Source: VXPQ01 sp965223485
GTDB taxonomy: Bacteria > Bacteroidota > Rhodothermia > Rhodothermales > VXPQ01
Direction of reading: 5' to 3'
DNA length: 64,000 nucleotides
NCBI GenBank assembly: GCA_965223485.1
Contig: OZ244993.1
Location: forward strand, 992,001 to 1,056,000
Part shown: positions 1-8,807 of the stretch, one piece after another
Layout of the letters: the number at the start of each line of letters is the position of its first letter
Position numbering within the stretch: position 1 is the first letter of the stretch
Notes under the pieces: model-generated
Told to the model about the DNA's origin: nothing
What the model saw: only the letters and a program-made list of their open reading frames with translations
Databases searched by the model: none
Translations under genes and position numbers: made by a program

Positions 1-1870
1 GCTTCCGCAGCATCACCAGAAGCACCGACACGTCCGCCGGGCTGACTCCGCTGATGCGCGACGCCTGCCCCAGATTGTCCGGCCGGATTTTCGATAATTT
101 CTCCCGCGCTTCCAGCGTGATATGATCGATGGCTTCGTAATCGAAATCGTCCGGCAGGCGAAGCGATTCCATCTCTTCCATCTTCCGCACCAGGTCGCGT
201 TCGCGGTCGAGATATCCCTCGTACCGCAGATCTATCTCGACTTGCCGTGCTGCAGATTCCGGCCCCGGCGCCGGCGTTACCAGTTCCTCCTTGCGGCCTA
301 TATGATCCAGCAGGTCGTCGAGCGAGACCTGCGGACGCTTCGCCAGTTGCACAAGGCGTTCGGGACGCCGGACAGCGTCCGTGCCCACCTGCTCCAGATA
401 AGCGTTCACTGCGCCAGGCGATACGGTCGTCGCCTCGATGGCCTCCCGCGTCGCCTCGATCGCATGTTGCCGGGCCCGCATCCGCTCGTAGCGGGCATCT
501 GTCGCCAGACCCAGCGTATGACCCAGCGCCGTCAGGCGTCGATCGGCATTGTCCTGCCGCAAGAGCAGCCGGTGTTCGGCCCGCGAAGTAAACATGCGGT
601 AGGGTTCGTCCGTGCCCTTGGCCACCAGGTCATCGATGAGCACGCCAATGTAGGCCTCCGACCGTTTCAGGACGACCGGGTCTTCGCGCCGCAAGTACCG
701 CGCCGCATTGATCCCGGCCATGAGACCCTGGGCGCCGGCTTCCTCGTAGCCCGTCGTGCCATTGATCTGCCCGGCGAAAAACAATCCCCGGACCCGCTTC
801 GTCTCCAGGCTGTACCGTATTTGATACGGAGGGAAATAATCGTATTCGATAGCGTAGCCGGGACGCAGCATATGCACCTGTTCGAGACCGACCACGTTGC
901 GTAGCGCCGCGAACTGCACCTCTTCAGGCAGGCTCGTCGAAAAGCCGTTCACATACACTTCGTAGGTATTCCGCCCTTCCGGCTCCAGAAATAGCTGGTG
1001 GCGGTCTTTTCCGGCAAATCGATCGATCTTGTCCTCGATCGACGGGCAATACCGGGGCCCGGCGCCCTCGATCCGCCCGGCGAACATGGGACTCCGATCG
1101 AACCCTTCCCGCAGCGCGTCATGCACCTCGGGGGACGTATAGGCAATCCAGCAACTTACCTGATCTTCCGGAAGCCGATCGGTAAGAAAAGAAAACGGCG
1201 CTGCCGCCGGATCGCCCGGTTGTTCCTCCAGCCGATCGTAGTCGATGGTGCGCCCGTCAATGCGCGGAGGGGTGCCCGTCTTAAGGCGCCCGCTCTCAAA
1301 ACCGAGCTTTTCGAGACACGCGGTCAACCCGGTCGAGGCGCGTTCGCCTATGCGCCCGCCCCCGTATTGACGTTCCCCGATATGAATGACGCCGTTCATA
1401 AAGGTGCCGCTGGTCAGAATGACCGCCGGGGCATGAAACGTCTGCCCGATTTGCGTACGTATGCCCGTCACCCGACCCTGCTCCGTACACACATCGACAG
1501 CCATATCGGCCCGCATGAACAGGCCGGGGATGTGCTCCAGCTCTTCCCGAACCGCCGCCGCATAAGCTACCCGGTCGCACTGCGCGCGCGGCCCCTGCAC
1601 GGCGGGGCCTCTTCGCTGGTTCAGCATCCGAAACTGTATGCCGGCGCGATCGGTCACCTTGCCCATGACGCCGCCAAGCGCATCGATCTCACGGACAATA
1701 TGCCCCTTGCCGATGCCGCCGATGGCCGGATTGCACGACATCTGCCCGATGGTTTGCAGGTTCATGGTGACCAGCAATGTGCGAGCGCCCATACGCGCGG
1801 CAGCCGCAGCCGCCTCGGTCCCGGCGTGCCCTCCGCCAACCACAATGACATCGTACTCAAAAGGGTGCAT
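1..1870 (-). CDS. mnmG: tRNA uridine-5-carboxymethylaminomethyl(34) synthesis enzyme MnmG (partial at C-terminus)
   Basis: FAD-dependent half of the MnmE-MnmG complex that adds carboxymethylaminomethyl to U34 of certain tRNAs. Read on the minus strand, the protein starts MHPFEYDVIVVGGGHAGTEA, which is the GxGxxG-type FAD-binding motif. It continues with the CNPAIGGIGKGH signature, KTGTPPRIDGRT, and EEAGAQGLMAGINAA near the middle. About 623 residues are visible, so only a few C-terminal residues are lost past the window edge. It lies downstream of mnmE on the same strand with a gap of about 96 bases, fitting co-transcription. The ATG at 1870 is chosen because the FAD motif begins within ten residues. 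Confidence 0.95.
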   Translation of the reverse strand, partial: MHPFEYDVIVVGGGHAGTEAAAAAARMGARTLLVTMNLQTIGQMSCNPAIGGIGKGHIVREIDALGGVMGKVTDRAGIQFRMLNQRRGPAVQGPRAQCDRVAYAAAVREELEHIPGLFMRADMAVDVCTEQGRVTGIRTQIGQTFHAPAVILTSGTFMNGVIHIGERQYGGGRIGERASTGLTACLEKLGFESGRLKTGTPPRIDGRTIDYDRLEEQPGDPAAAPFSFLTDRLPEDQVSCWIAYTSPEVHDALREGFDRSPMFAGRIEGAGPRYCPSIEDKIDRFAGKDRHQLFLEPEGRNTYEVYVNGFSTSLPEEVQFAALRNVVGLEQVHMLRPGYAIEYDYFPPYQIRYSLETKRVRGLFFAGQINGTTGYEEAGAQGLMAGINAARYLRREDPVVLKRSEAYIGVLIDDLVAKGTDEPYRMFTSRAEHRLLLRQDNADRRLTALGHTLGLATDARYERMRARQHAIEATREAIEATTVSPGAVNAYLEQVGTDAVRRPERLVQLAKRPQVSLDDLLDHIGRKEELVTPAPGPESAARQVEIDLRYEGYLDRERDLVRKMEEMESLRLPDDFDYEAIDHITLEAREKLSKIRPDNLGQASRISGVSPADVSVLLVMLRK

Positions 1871-1966
1871 GGTTCCGGTTTTCAATAATGCCCCGTCCTG
1901 TGTAACCGCGGAAACGCTGACTTGTGTGTAAAGAAACGACAGGGGACGGGCAATGGCTCCCACCGT

Positions 1967-3358
1967 CTATTTTCCTATACAGAACCGGGAGAAAATCTGA
2001 TCCAGCACGTCCTCATTCGTGATTTCTCCGGTGATGGCGCCGATCTCATGCAAGGCAACGCGCATATCCAACGCCAGGAGTTCGCCGGTGCTTCCGGCGC
2101 CGAGGCTCCGGCGAGCCGCCTGCACCGCGTCGAGCGCCTTGTGCAGGTGATTTCGATGCCGCTCGTTCGTCACCACGAGCGAGCCCTCGGAGAGGCTCAG
2201 ATCGCCGCCCGCCGTCTTGAGCAGGCAGGCAATCAGAGGTTGTATCTCCTTCTCGTCCCGGAATCCCCGTTTTGCCGACAGGGCAAAACCGCCGGAGCGT
2301 TCCCCATCACCGGTCGGTCCACCATTCCGCCCCAGGAGATCCGTCTTGTTCGCCACCAGAAGCACCGGGGGAGCGCCCCGCTCCGCTATAGCCTTGATAA
2401 AGGCCTGCTCGCCCGCGTCCATACCCAACGTGACGTCGTACACATACACAAGGATATCGCTCCGGTCTATGGCCCGCTCGGCGCGCAGCACGCCTTCCGC
2501 CTCGATGGCGTCGGCCGCATCCCGGAGACCCGCCGTATCCGTGAACCGGAACAGCAAGCCATCGATTTCCGCCTCGCCTTCCACTTCGTCGCGCGTCGTG
2601 CCGGGCACAGGGCTCACAATGGCGCGATCGCTCCCCAGCAAAGCGTTCAACAAGGTGGATTTACCTGCATTGGGCCGCCCGCCGATTACGACACGCACCC
2701 CATCGCGCACCCGGCGTCCGAGTCGCCAGGATCGGAGCAACTCGTCCAGCAGTCGTTCGCTACGATCCAGAAGACCCTCAAGGCGTTCCCGGTCGGCGAA
2801 CGCCACATCCTCTTCCGGAAAATCCAGTTCGAGTTCGAGGAACGCACAGAGTTCAAGCAGGTCCGCCCGTAAATCCGTCAGCACCTCGGAATAGCGGCCC
2901 TGAAGATGCGAAACGGACACGCGGTGCGCCAGAGAGGACGAGGCATGGATCAGATCGGCCACGGCTTCGGCCTGCGCCAGATCCATCTTCCCGTTCAGAA
3001 AAGCTCGCTGGGTAAATTCGCCGGGGGCGGCCAGGCGCGCACCCGCCTGCAGCATTCGGTTCAGAATGAGCCGGCTCGCAAAATCGCCCCCATGGCACGA
3101 ACACTCCACGACATCTTCGCCGGTCGCCGAACGGGGAGCCCGGAACAGCGTAGCGACTACTTGGTCGATGCGTGTCCCGTCGCGGCTTGCCACATAACCC
3201 ACATGGGCCGTATGCGAAGCGGCCTCCCGAAGGTCCGCCCCCTCAAAGCAGGCCGCAGCGATCGCCACGGCTTCCGGACCGGAGATGCGCACGATACCCA
3301 GTGCAGCGCGCCCCCTGGCCGTTGCGATCGCAGCAATGGTGTCGCTGGAAGCTTGCAT
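1967..3358 (-). CDS. mnmE: tRNA modification GTPase MnmE
   Basis: GTPase partner of MnmG in U34 tRNA modification. The 463-residue product has the usual family length. It has an N-terminal folate-binding region (TIAAIATARGRAALGIVRIS). The embedded G domain shows GRPNAGKS (G1), DTAG (G3) and NKTD (G4). The C-terminus is FCIGK, carrying the conserved cysteine found in the family's C-terminal CIGK-type motif. It sits between yidC and mnmG in the classic rpmH-rnpA-yidC-mnmE-mnmG order. No feature suggests a defect. Confidence 0.96.
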   Translation of the reverse strand: MQASSDTIAAIATARGRAALGIVRISGPEAVAIAAACFEGADLREAASHTAHVGYVASRDGTRIDQVVATLFRAPRSATGEDVVECSCHGGDFASRLILNRMLQAGARLAAPGEFTQRAFLNGKMDLAQAEAVADLIHASSSLAHRVSVSHLQGRYSEVLTDLRADLLELCAFLELELDFPEEDVAFADRERLEGLLDRSERLLDELLRSWRLGRRVRDGVRVVIGGRPNAGKSTLLNALLGSDRAIVSPVPGTTRDEVEGEAEIDGLLFRFTDTAGLRDAADAIEAEGVLRAERAIDRSDILVYVYDVTLGMDAGEQAFIKAIAERGAPPVLLVANKTDLLGRNGGPTGDGERSGGFALSAKRGFRDEKEIQPLIACLLKTAGGDLSLSEGSLVVTNERHRNHLHKALDAVQAARRSLGAGSTGELLALDMRVALHEIGAITGEITNEDVLDQIFSRFCIGK

Positions 3359-3409
3359 GGCGCATGAAAAGATGCGCTTGAAAAAATCGCCCTGCGGCGC
3401 GTTCGGCGC

Positions 3410-5308
3410 TTACTTGCGCCTCCCGGTGGTCCGAGGGCCGCCGGGTCTCCGCCTCCCCGCCTTGCCCTTCCCTGTCCGGGTAATGGCCTGGCGGCTCCTC
3501 TTTCTTCCGTCTCCTTGCTTTTTGCTCCGACCTTTCGACGCAGGCTTCCCGTCTTCTTCCTCCTTGGAAGCAGCGATATTCCGATTGATGACCTTCTGCT
3601 GCACAGCGGTTACCACGTTATACACGAGGTAGTACAAGCTCAGGCCGGACGCAAAGCGATTGAAAATAGCGAAGATCATCACCGGCATTACATAGGTGAA
3701 TATCTTCATCTGGGGATTGGAGGAAGGAGTCATCTGGATGCGCATCTGAACGATCATCGAGAGGCCCATGAGCAACGTGAAGCCGGCCACGAAATCGCCG
3801 TAAAACGGGATGGTGAACGGCAGATTGAGAATAACGTCCGGCGCCGACAGGTCATTGGCCCAGAGAAATCCCTGCTGCCGGATCTGGATGGACTGCGGAA
3901 GAAAAAGCCACAGCGCAATAATGATGGGATACTGCAACAGCATAGGAAGACAACCGCCCACCGGATTGACGCCGGTTTCCTTGTACATCTTCATCATTTC
4001 CTCCTGCTGCTTCCGGGGATTGTCCCCGTACTTCTCCTTGATGACCTCCATCTTCGGTTGCAGCTCGCGCATCCGGGCCATGCTCTTGTAAGAAGTCTTC
4101 GTCAGCGGGTACAGGACCAGCTTGATCAGAATGGCGAAGACAATGATGACGTAGCCGTATCCGGGAATGAACTTCGCCAGAAACGTGAATGCAGGAATGA
4201 AAATCAATCTGGCCAGGGGCCGCGTAATCCACTCGAAAAAATCCCAGCCGTAATCCACCATGTCGTAAAGGCCCAGATCGTAGTCGTTGATCCGGTAAAA
4301 CTCCATCGGCCCGATGTACAGCCGGAACTCGTCCGGCCCGTCCTCCGGTTGCGCCATAAGCAGGCGCATGGCGTAGTCTTGCCGGAAGCCTTCGCTACCC
4401 GGCTCGCCCGTCTGCTCCCCGATGAGTTCGGCGCCGCGGGTGCCGGACGGGGGGATCATGACGGAGGTGAAATACCTGGTCTTGATAGCAGTCCACGTCA
4501 CGTCTCCGGAAAGGCGTTGCTCCTCGAAGTCCTCTTTCCTGAGCAGTACGCTCTCCACCTCGCCCCCGCTGTGGGCATAGGACCCGGCCGCTTTGGCCTC
4601 CTCGTTCGTATCGTTTTCCGTGAAGGGAATACCTCCTGTCCATATCAACTCGTACCCCTCCCTTGTGGAAAAGGCCGCAGCATTTTCCTGGTCCACACGC
4701 AGACCGATTTCGTATTCGCCCGGATGGAACGTGTAGGTCTGGCGCAACACGCCTCCCTGAATACCCGTTTCGAAGTGTAACGTGGCGGGCTCGGCGCCAA
4801 CGTGCAGGGTGTCCCCCTCGTGGGGCGTATCGAAATACAGCGCGCGCGTATCGACAAGATGGGAACGGGGCGTCGTAAAGGCGATCCCCAGCGCGCCCGA
4901 TCCGGTGGTGTCCACCATTTGTACGGGCGTTTCCTGATCGAATTTCTTGTATTCTTTCAGGGAGAAAGAAGTCAATGTGGCGCCTTTCGTGGAGAAAACC
5001 GCTCTATAGAGATCGGTCTCGACCGTGACGGAACGGGCTTCGCCCGCCAACGCCGCGACAAGCGTAGTATCCTGCACAACAGGCTCTTCGGCAAACAGTC
5101 CCCCGCCTGATGGTACGTCGCCAAACCCGGGTGCAAAAGCGTCGCTCCCCGTGGTTGTCTGTTCCGTGGCCTGCGAATCTTCAGCGAGTTCCCCCTGCGC
5201 TGCCGGATCGCCGGCGGGCGCAACCGGCTGGGGAGGAGCGAACACCCAGAGCCAGACGAGCATGATAATCGCCACCAGGACGCTGAAGATGACGACATTG
5301 CGATCCAA
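3410..5308 (-). CDS. yidC: Membrane protein insertase YidC
   Basis: Inserts and folds inner-membrane proteins, alone or with SecYEG. I start it at a TTG (5308) giving MDRNVVIFSVLVAII, because this matches the usual YidC N-terminus and AAGGGG lies a few bases upstream. A longer in-frame start at 5374 would put about 22 charged residues before the first membrane segment. The N-terminal anchor is followed by a large periplasmic domain. The five-helix insertase core includes YPLTKTSYKSMARMRELQPK and MKMYKETGVNPVGGCLPMLL. The last 50-60 residues are strongly basic, as expected for a ribosome-binding tail. About 632 residues. Confidence 0.95.
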   Translation of the reverse strand: MDRNVVIFSVLVAIIMLVWLWVFAPPQPVAPAGDPAAQGELAEDSQATEQTTTGSDAFAPGFGDVPSGGGLFAEEPVVQDTTLVAALAGEARSVTVETDLYRAVFSTKGATLTSFSLKEYKKFDQETPVQMVDTTGSGALGIAFTTPRSHLVDTRALYFDTPHEGDTLHVGAEPATLHFETGIQGGVLRQTYTFHPGEYEIGLRVDQENAAAFSTREGYELIWTGGIPFTENDTNEEAKAAGSYAHSGGEVESVLLRKEDFEEQRLSGDVTWTAIKTRYFTSVMIPPSGTRGAELIGEQTGEPGSEGFRQDYAMRLLMAQPEDGPDEFRLYIGPMEFYRINDYDLGLYDMVDYGWDFFEWITRPLARLIFIPAFTFLAKFIPGYGYVIIVFAILIKLVLYPLTKTSYKSMARMRELQPKMEVIKEKYGDNPRKQQEEMMKMYKETGVNPVGGCLPMLLQYPIIIALWLFLPQSIQIRQQGFLWANDLSAPDVILNLPFTIPFYGDFVAGFTLLMGLSMIVQMRIQMTPSSNPQMKIFTYVMPVMIFAIFNRFASGLSLYYLVYNVVTAVQQKVINRNIAASKEEEDGKPASKGRSKKQGDGRKRSRQAITRTGKGKAGRRRPGGPRTTGRRK

Positions 5309-5407
5309 ATCAGGTTCCCCTTGCTCGTATGACGATAATAACGGGTAATGCTTGCGCTTGCAACGTATGCACAAAAGTGCCGAAACGCCGCCGCGCTAAA
5401 CGGGAAG

Positions 5408-5866
5408 TCATGTGCGACGTTCCGAACACGTCGAAGATTCGTCGAGACGGCGGCAAAGTTCTTGCAACGCTTCCGGCAAATCAGCAGGCGCCCGGCAGCC
5501 CGGCCGGGCGTCGTCTTGTCGACCGGCGCGATGAATGATCATCATCGTCAATGCGCTTTCCGTACCGGCAAAACAATCCAGTATTCCCTGTTGATGCAAC
5601 CGGTAGGTTTCGCGCAGCAACCGCTTTATGCGGTTCCGGCTTGCAGCTTTTGCATGGCGGCTGGGCGCAAATCCGATCTGGACGGGCGCATCTACCTCGA
5701 GTTGCGTACGAGGCACTATCCGGTACACAAGCCGAATGCACCCTTTGCTGACCGTACCGACATCTTCCCGGCTACGGTCGAACAAGGGGCGAATCAGGCG
5801 CTTCCGCTTGAGGCGGAATGAGCGCGGCAATTTTTGAAACGGGCGCAGGCTCCCATCCTCTGGCAC
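5408..5866 (-). CDS. rnpA: Ribonuclease P protein component
   Basis: Protein subunit that helps the RNase P ribozyme process pre-tRNA 5' ends. The diagnostic basic helix SRNRIKRLLRETYRLHQ is present in the second half, preceded by a phenylalanine/arginine-rich N-terminus (SFRLKRKRLIRPLF). At 152 residues it is longer than the typical 110-130, with a low-similarity C-terminal extension. It starts 15 bases after rpmH stops, the conserved rpmH-rnpA arrangement, and is followed by yidC. The short yidD gene that sometimes sits between rnpA and yidC is absent. Confidence 0.93.
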   Translation of the reverse strand: MPEDGSLRPFQKLPRSFRLKRKRLIRPLFDRSREDVGTVSKGCIRLVYRIVPRTQLEVDAPVQIGFAPSRHAKAASRNRIKRLLRETYRLHQQGILDCFAGTESALTMMIIHRAGRQDDARPGCRAPADLPEALQELCRRLDESSTCSERRT

Positions 5867-5881
5867 GACTACGACCTCAGA

Positions 5882-6037
5882 CTATTTGCCGGACCGCGTG
5901 TCGCTTACGGTAAGGACATTGCGGCCTTTCTCGCGGCGGCGCTTGAGCACCCTGCGCCCGTTCTTCGAACTCATACGGGCACGGAAGCCGTGCTTGTTAG
6001 CGCGCTTGCGTCTACTTGGCTGATAAGTACGTTTCAT
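5882..6037 (-). CDS. rpmH: 50S ribosomal protein L34
   Basis: Small basic ribosomal protein. The 51-residue translation begins MKRTYQPSRRKRANKHGFRA and ends RNVLTVSDTRSGK. The MKRTYQPS start and the R/K-rich helix are hallmarks of L34. It is the first gene of the rpmH-rnpA-yidC-mnmE-mnmG block. Its upstream side faces divergently transcribed tRNA genes, so its promoter must lie between 6038 and 6188, a stretch where I see no further gene. Confidence 0.97.
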   Translation of the reverse strand: MKRTYQPSRRKRANKHGFRARMSSKNGRRVLKRRREKGRNVLTVSDTRSGK

Positions 6038-6188
6038 AATACGGTGGTCCGAAAACGTATCTCGACATTTTAATTATCGCAGGTACAGAACATAGTTATA
6101 CGCACGTACTCGCGGGTATGTTTTCGCATCCGTGAAGTAACGTCCGCGGAACCCCTTTTGTCTTGACGGAGTACCGGGGAAGGGTACA

Positions 6189-6260
6189 GCGGGAGTAGCT
6201 CAGGGGTAGAGCATCAGCTTCCCAAGCTGAGGGTCGCGGGTTCGAATCCCGTTTCCCGCT
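6189..6260 (+). tRNA. tRNA-Gly (anticodon CCC)
   Basis: 72-nt cloverleaf with acceptor GCGGGAG pairing to the 3' TTCCCGC (one G-U). The T-arm reads GCGGGTTCGAATCCCGT. The anticodon stem TCAGC/GCTGA encloses loop TTCCCAA, so the anticodon is CCC, reading GGG. CCA is not encoded. Confidence 0.95.
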
Positions 6261-6280
6261 CAGTCAGGTGGTTCGGGGTG

Positions 6281-6301
6281 CGTGGCGACAGCGTCGCCAC
6301 G
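6281..6301 (+). terminator. Perfect 9-bp hairpin between two tRNA genes
   Basis: CGTGGCGAC (6281-6289), loop AGC, GTCGCCACG (6293-6301). No T-run follows, so it could be a processing or stability element of a tRNA-Gly/tRNA-Val transcript rather than an intrinsic terminator. Confidence 0.4.
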
Positions 6302-6320
6302 TATCATACCGGTGCGAACC

Positions 6321-6395
6321 GGGCGGTTAGCTCAGCTGGTTTAGAGCGCCTGCCTTACAAGCAGGAGGTCACTGGTTCGAATCCGGTACCGCCCA
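6321..6395 (+). tRNA. tRNA-Val (anticodon TAC)
   Basis: 75-nt cloverleaf with acceptor GGGCGGT/ACCGCCC and discriminator A. Anticodon stem CCTGC/GCAGG with loop CTTACAA gives TAC. The T-arm CTGGTTCGAATCCGG is intact. It lies 60 bases after tRNA-Gly on the same strand. Confidence 0.96.
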
Positions 6396-6824
6396 CCCAA
6401 ACAATAGGTACGCTTGTTTTATCCTTGTCGTTCCCCCCTTGACTTCCTGTGTCAAAAGCATTAGACTGCACCGGATTCTGTCCGGTGGATTCCCGATTTT
6501 CGGGTCCGGGCCGGGTCTGTATCGCAATGACGCAGAACGATTCATATTCGGTAATGGACGCTACGGGGGCAACACATTTCTGGCGGAACAGCCCCCTCCC
6601 CGGCTGCTCAACCGGAGATACAGGACCTTGAACTACATCGCACCTATAACCCGGACAGGTCCGTACATCCTTGACAGGAGTATACCTGTGCCCACGGGCT
6701 GTAGGTTGGTGAGGAGGATTAAATAGGGGGGATTCTACTTGGCCGCCCCGAAAAACGCGGCTACGACCTGTAGCGAAACAAAAAAGAAAACTGCGAAACA
6801 ACTACTCTCACGGAGGTAGAGTCA
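6396..6824 (+). other. 429-base gene-free leader region with promoter-like site and hairpins
   Basis: No convincing protein gene is seen here. The stretch holds a sigma70-like promoter (6439-6467) and a 7-bp hairpin with stem CACCGGA/TCCGGTG (6469-6487). A second hairpin, CCCGA/TCGGG, lies at 6492-6504, and a short inverted repeat ACAGG-N6-CCTGT at 6674-6689. It ends in a good ribosome-binding site (CGGAGG) just before the STAS gene. It may be a long structured 5' leader or contain a small RNA. Confidence 0.45.
6439..6467 (+). promoter_or_regulatory. Candidate sigma70-type promoter upstream of the signalling operon
   Basis: TTGACT at 6439-6444, a 17-base spacer, then TAGACT at 6462-6467. Transcription would start just before or within the first hairpin of the leader. 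Bacteroidota often use a different -33/-7 consensus, so the match may be fortuitous. Confidence 0.4.
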
Positions 6825-7160
6825 ATGCAAGTAACTACCGAAAACAAAAACGGGAGCCTTGTCATAGTGACCGAAGGGCGTGTCGATGGCAGCAACGCCC
6901 CTGAATTCCAGGAAGCCTTGAAAGACGCTATCAAAGAGGGCGGGCAAAAAGTGATCCTCGATTTCGAGCGCCTTTCGTATATCAGTAGCGCCGGCCTCCG
7001 TGTCATTCTGATGTTCGCCAAGCAGCTCCGGAGAGAAAATATAGCATTTGCGGCATGCTCGCTCATCGCTTCGGTCAAGGATATCTTTGCAATTAGCGGC
7101 TTCGACAGAATCATCCCGATTCACGCATCCCAAAAGGAGGCGATGGCGGCACTCGGATAA
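6825..7160 (+). CDS. STAS-domain anti-anti-sigma factor (SpoIIAA/RsbV-like)
   Basis: Single STAS domain of 111 residues. Such proteins bind an anti-sigma kinase when unphosphorylated and so release a sigma factor or other target. The phospho-acceptor region reads YISSAGLRVI (Ser54/Ser55). The overall pattern, from VTEGRVDGSNAPEFQ to the C-terminal FAISGFDRI, matches the family. CGGAGG lies about 10 bases before the ATG. It is the first gene of a five-gene run on one strand that also encodes a PP2C-type phosphatase and an RsbW-like kinase, the three parts of a partner-switching circuit. Confidence 0.9.
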   Translation: MQVTTENKNGSLVIVTEGRVDGSNAPEFQEALKDAIKEGGQKVILDFERLSYISSAGLRVILMFAKQLRRENIAFAACSLIASVKDIFAISGFDRIIPIHASQKEAMAALG

Positions 7161-7219
7161 TTGATTGAAACAGGTTTCATGGCCCCGCTCAAACCGGGAA
7201 ATGACAAAAATATTTGGTG

Positions 7220-8383
7220 ATGAGCACAAATCCGTACAAGATTCTCGTCGTGGACGACGAACCGGACTTACAACCGCTCATGTTGCAACGTATGCGACGG
7301 AGCATCCGGGCCGGTAGATATGTTTTCGTCTTTGCAGGTAACGGTGTAGAAGCATTGGAGCGACTGCGTGAGCAGGAGGATATCGATATGGTGGTCTCGG
7401 ATATCAATATGCCTCAAATGGACGGGTTGACCCTGCTTGACCAGATTGCGCAACTGGATCCGAATATTCGCTCTGTGATTATTTCCGCATACGGTGACAT
7501 GAAGAACATTCGCACGGCGATGAACCGTGGCGCTTTCGACTTCATCACCAAACCGGTCGACTTCGAAGACCTCAGAATTACCATTGACCGGACCCTGGAA
7601 CACATGGCGCGGTGGCGTGAAGCACTCGCTTCGCGTGATCAACTGGTTACGCTGCAGCACGAACTTGATATCGCCAGAAAGATGCAGCGGGCAATTCTGC
7701 CCACTGAATTCCCCAACAAACCCGGCTACCGCATTTTCGGCGACATGGAGCCTGCCCGCAATGTGGGAGGGGATTTTTTCGATGTGATCCCACTGGAACA
7801 TGGTCGGGTCGGCCTCGCCATAGCCGATGTATCGGACAAAGGTGTGCCGGCGGCGCTATTCATGATGTCCAGCCGCACCTTGTTGAAAGGCGCAGCTATT
7901 GGAAGCACCGAGCCCTGCGATGCCCTGCGTGAAGTGAATGATATGCTGTGCGAGAAAAACGAATCCATGATGTTTGTGACCCTCCTGTATGGGATATATG
8001 ACCCCGCCAGCGGGGAATTGACGTATGCGAACGCGGGACATAACAGCCCGATCGTAGTCCATCCCGATAAAAGCTGCACTATGCTTCCGCTGACCGACGG
8101 AATTGCTATCGGGGTCATGCCCGATCTGGAATACCAGCAAAAAACGATCACCCTCTCGCCTGGCGATACGCTCACCTTCTATACGGACGGCGTCACGGAA
8201 GCCATGAACGAGAACGAGGAAGAGTTAGGCGAAGAACGCCTCTTCGAGATCCTTACAGGTGCTTCCTCTAAAGAACCTGAGGAAATCACACGGGCGATTT
8301 TTGAGGGAATAAAAACTTTCGTCGGCGACGCGCCCCAATCGGATGACATTACCTGCATGACCATTTACCGGACCGAAAACTGA
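7220..8383 (+). CDS. Response regulator with PP2C (SpoIIE/RsbU-type) phosphatase output domain
   Basis: N-terminal receiver domain with acidic pair D12-D13, phospho-acceptor D61 (SDINMPQMDG) and K111 (TKPVD), then a short linker helix. The rest is a PP2C-like serine phosphatase: GGDFFDVIPL, ADVSDKGVPAALFM, YANAGHNSP, FYTDGVTEAMN and a final DDITCMTIY. It likely dephosphorylates the upstream STAS protein when its receiver is phosphorylated, probably by the histidine kinase at the end of the operon; this is inferred from context. I start at the ATG at 7220. Upstream in-frame TTG and GTG codons would add only two residues. Confidence 0.93.
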   Translation: MSTNPYKILVVDDEPDLQPLMLQRMRRSIRAGRYVFVFAGNGVEALERLREQEDIDMVVSDINMPQMDGLTLLDQIAQLDPNIRSVIISAYGDMKNIRTAMNRGAFDFITKPVDFEDLRITIDRTLEHMARWREALASRDQLVTLQHELDIARKMQRAILPTEFPNKPGYRIFGDMEPARNVGGDFFDVIPLEHGRVGLAIADVSDKGVPAALFMMSSRTLLKGAAIGSTEPCDALREVNDMLCEKNESMMFVTLLYGIYDPASGELTYANAGHNSPIVVHPDKSCTMLPLTDGIAIGVMPDLEYQQKTITLSPGDTLTFYTDGVTEAMNENEEELGEERLFEILTGASSKEPEEITRAIFEGIKTFVGDAPQSDDITCMTIYRTEN

Positions 8384-8396
8384 CATCCGACTTTTC

Positions 8397-8807
8397 ATGC
8401 TCTCTCTTAAAATCAAAACGGAAGTCGCAGAACTGGAGCGTATTTTCGCTGCCGTGGACGAACTTGGGAGTCAGAATAATTGGCCTGACGACTTCATGTT
8501 TCGAATCAATCTGGTGGTTGAAGAAGTGGCAATGAATTGCATAAAATACTGTCATATGGAGGGAGTGCCCGACTTCGAGATAACGATGGACCCTCAGGAC
8601 GATGTGCTTACGATTGAGATTATCGATGCCGGACGACCCTTTGACCCGCTGACAGATGCCCCCGAAGTAGATACGGATTCGGATATCGAAGATCGCGCCA
8701 TAGGCGGATTGGGTATACATCTGGTGCGTACCATGACAGACGATATGCGTTACCGGCGGGAAGCAGACCAGAATCATTTGACGCTGATCATGCACAAACC
8801 TTCATGA
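8397..8807 (+). CDS. RsbW/SpoIIAB-like anti-sigma serine kinase (HATPase)
   Basis: 136-residue GHKL ATPase. The N box reads NLVVEEVAMNCIKY (about 39-51), the G1 box IDAGRPFDP (76-84) and the G2 box GGLGIHLVRTM (103-113). Proteins of this size phosphorylate STAS partners and sequester a sigma factor or another client. It starts 13 bases after the phosphatase gene, and its stop overlaps the start of the next gene by 4 bases. This indicates translational coupling. The target is not encoded next to it. Confidence 0.9.
   Translation: MLSLKIKTEVAELERIFAAVDELGSQNNWPDDFMFRINLVVEEVAMNCIKYCHMEGVPDFEITMDPQDDVLTIEIIDAGRPFDPLTDAPEVDTDSDIEDRAIGGLGIHLVRTMTDDMRYRREADQNHLTLIMHKPS

Noticed and set aside
5309..5374. 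Longer YidC start at 5374
   Set aside because: It would place about 22 charged residues before the first membrane segment. The TTG at 5308 gives the usual MDRN start with a nearby ribosome-binding site.
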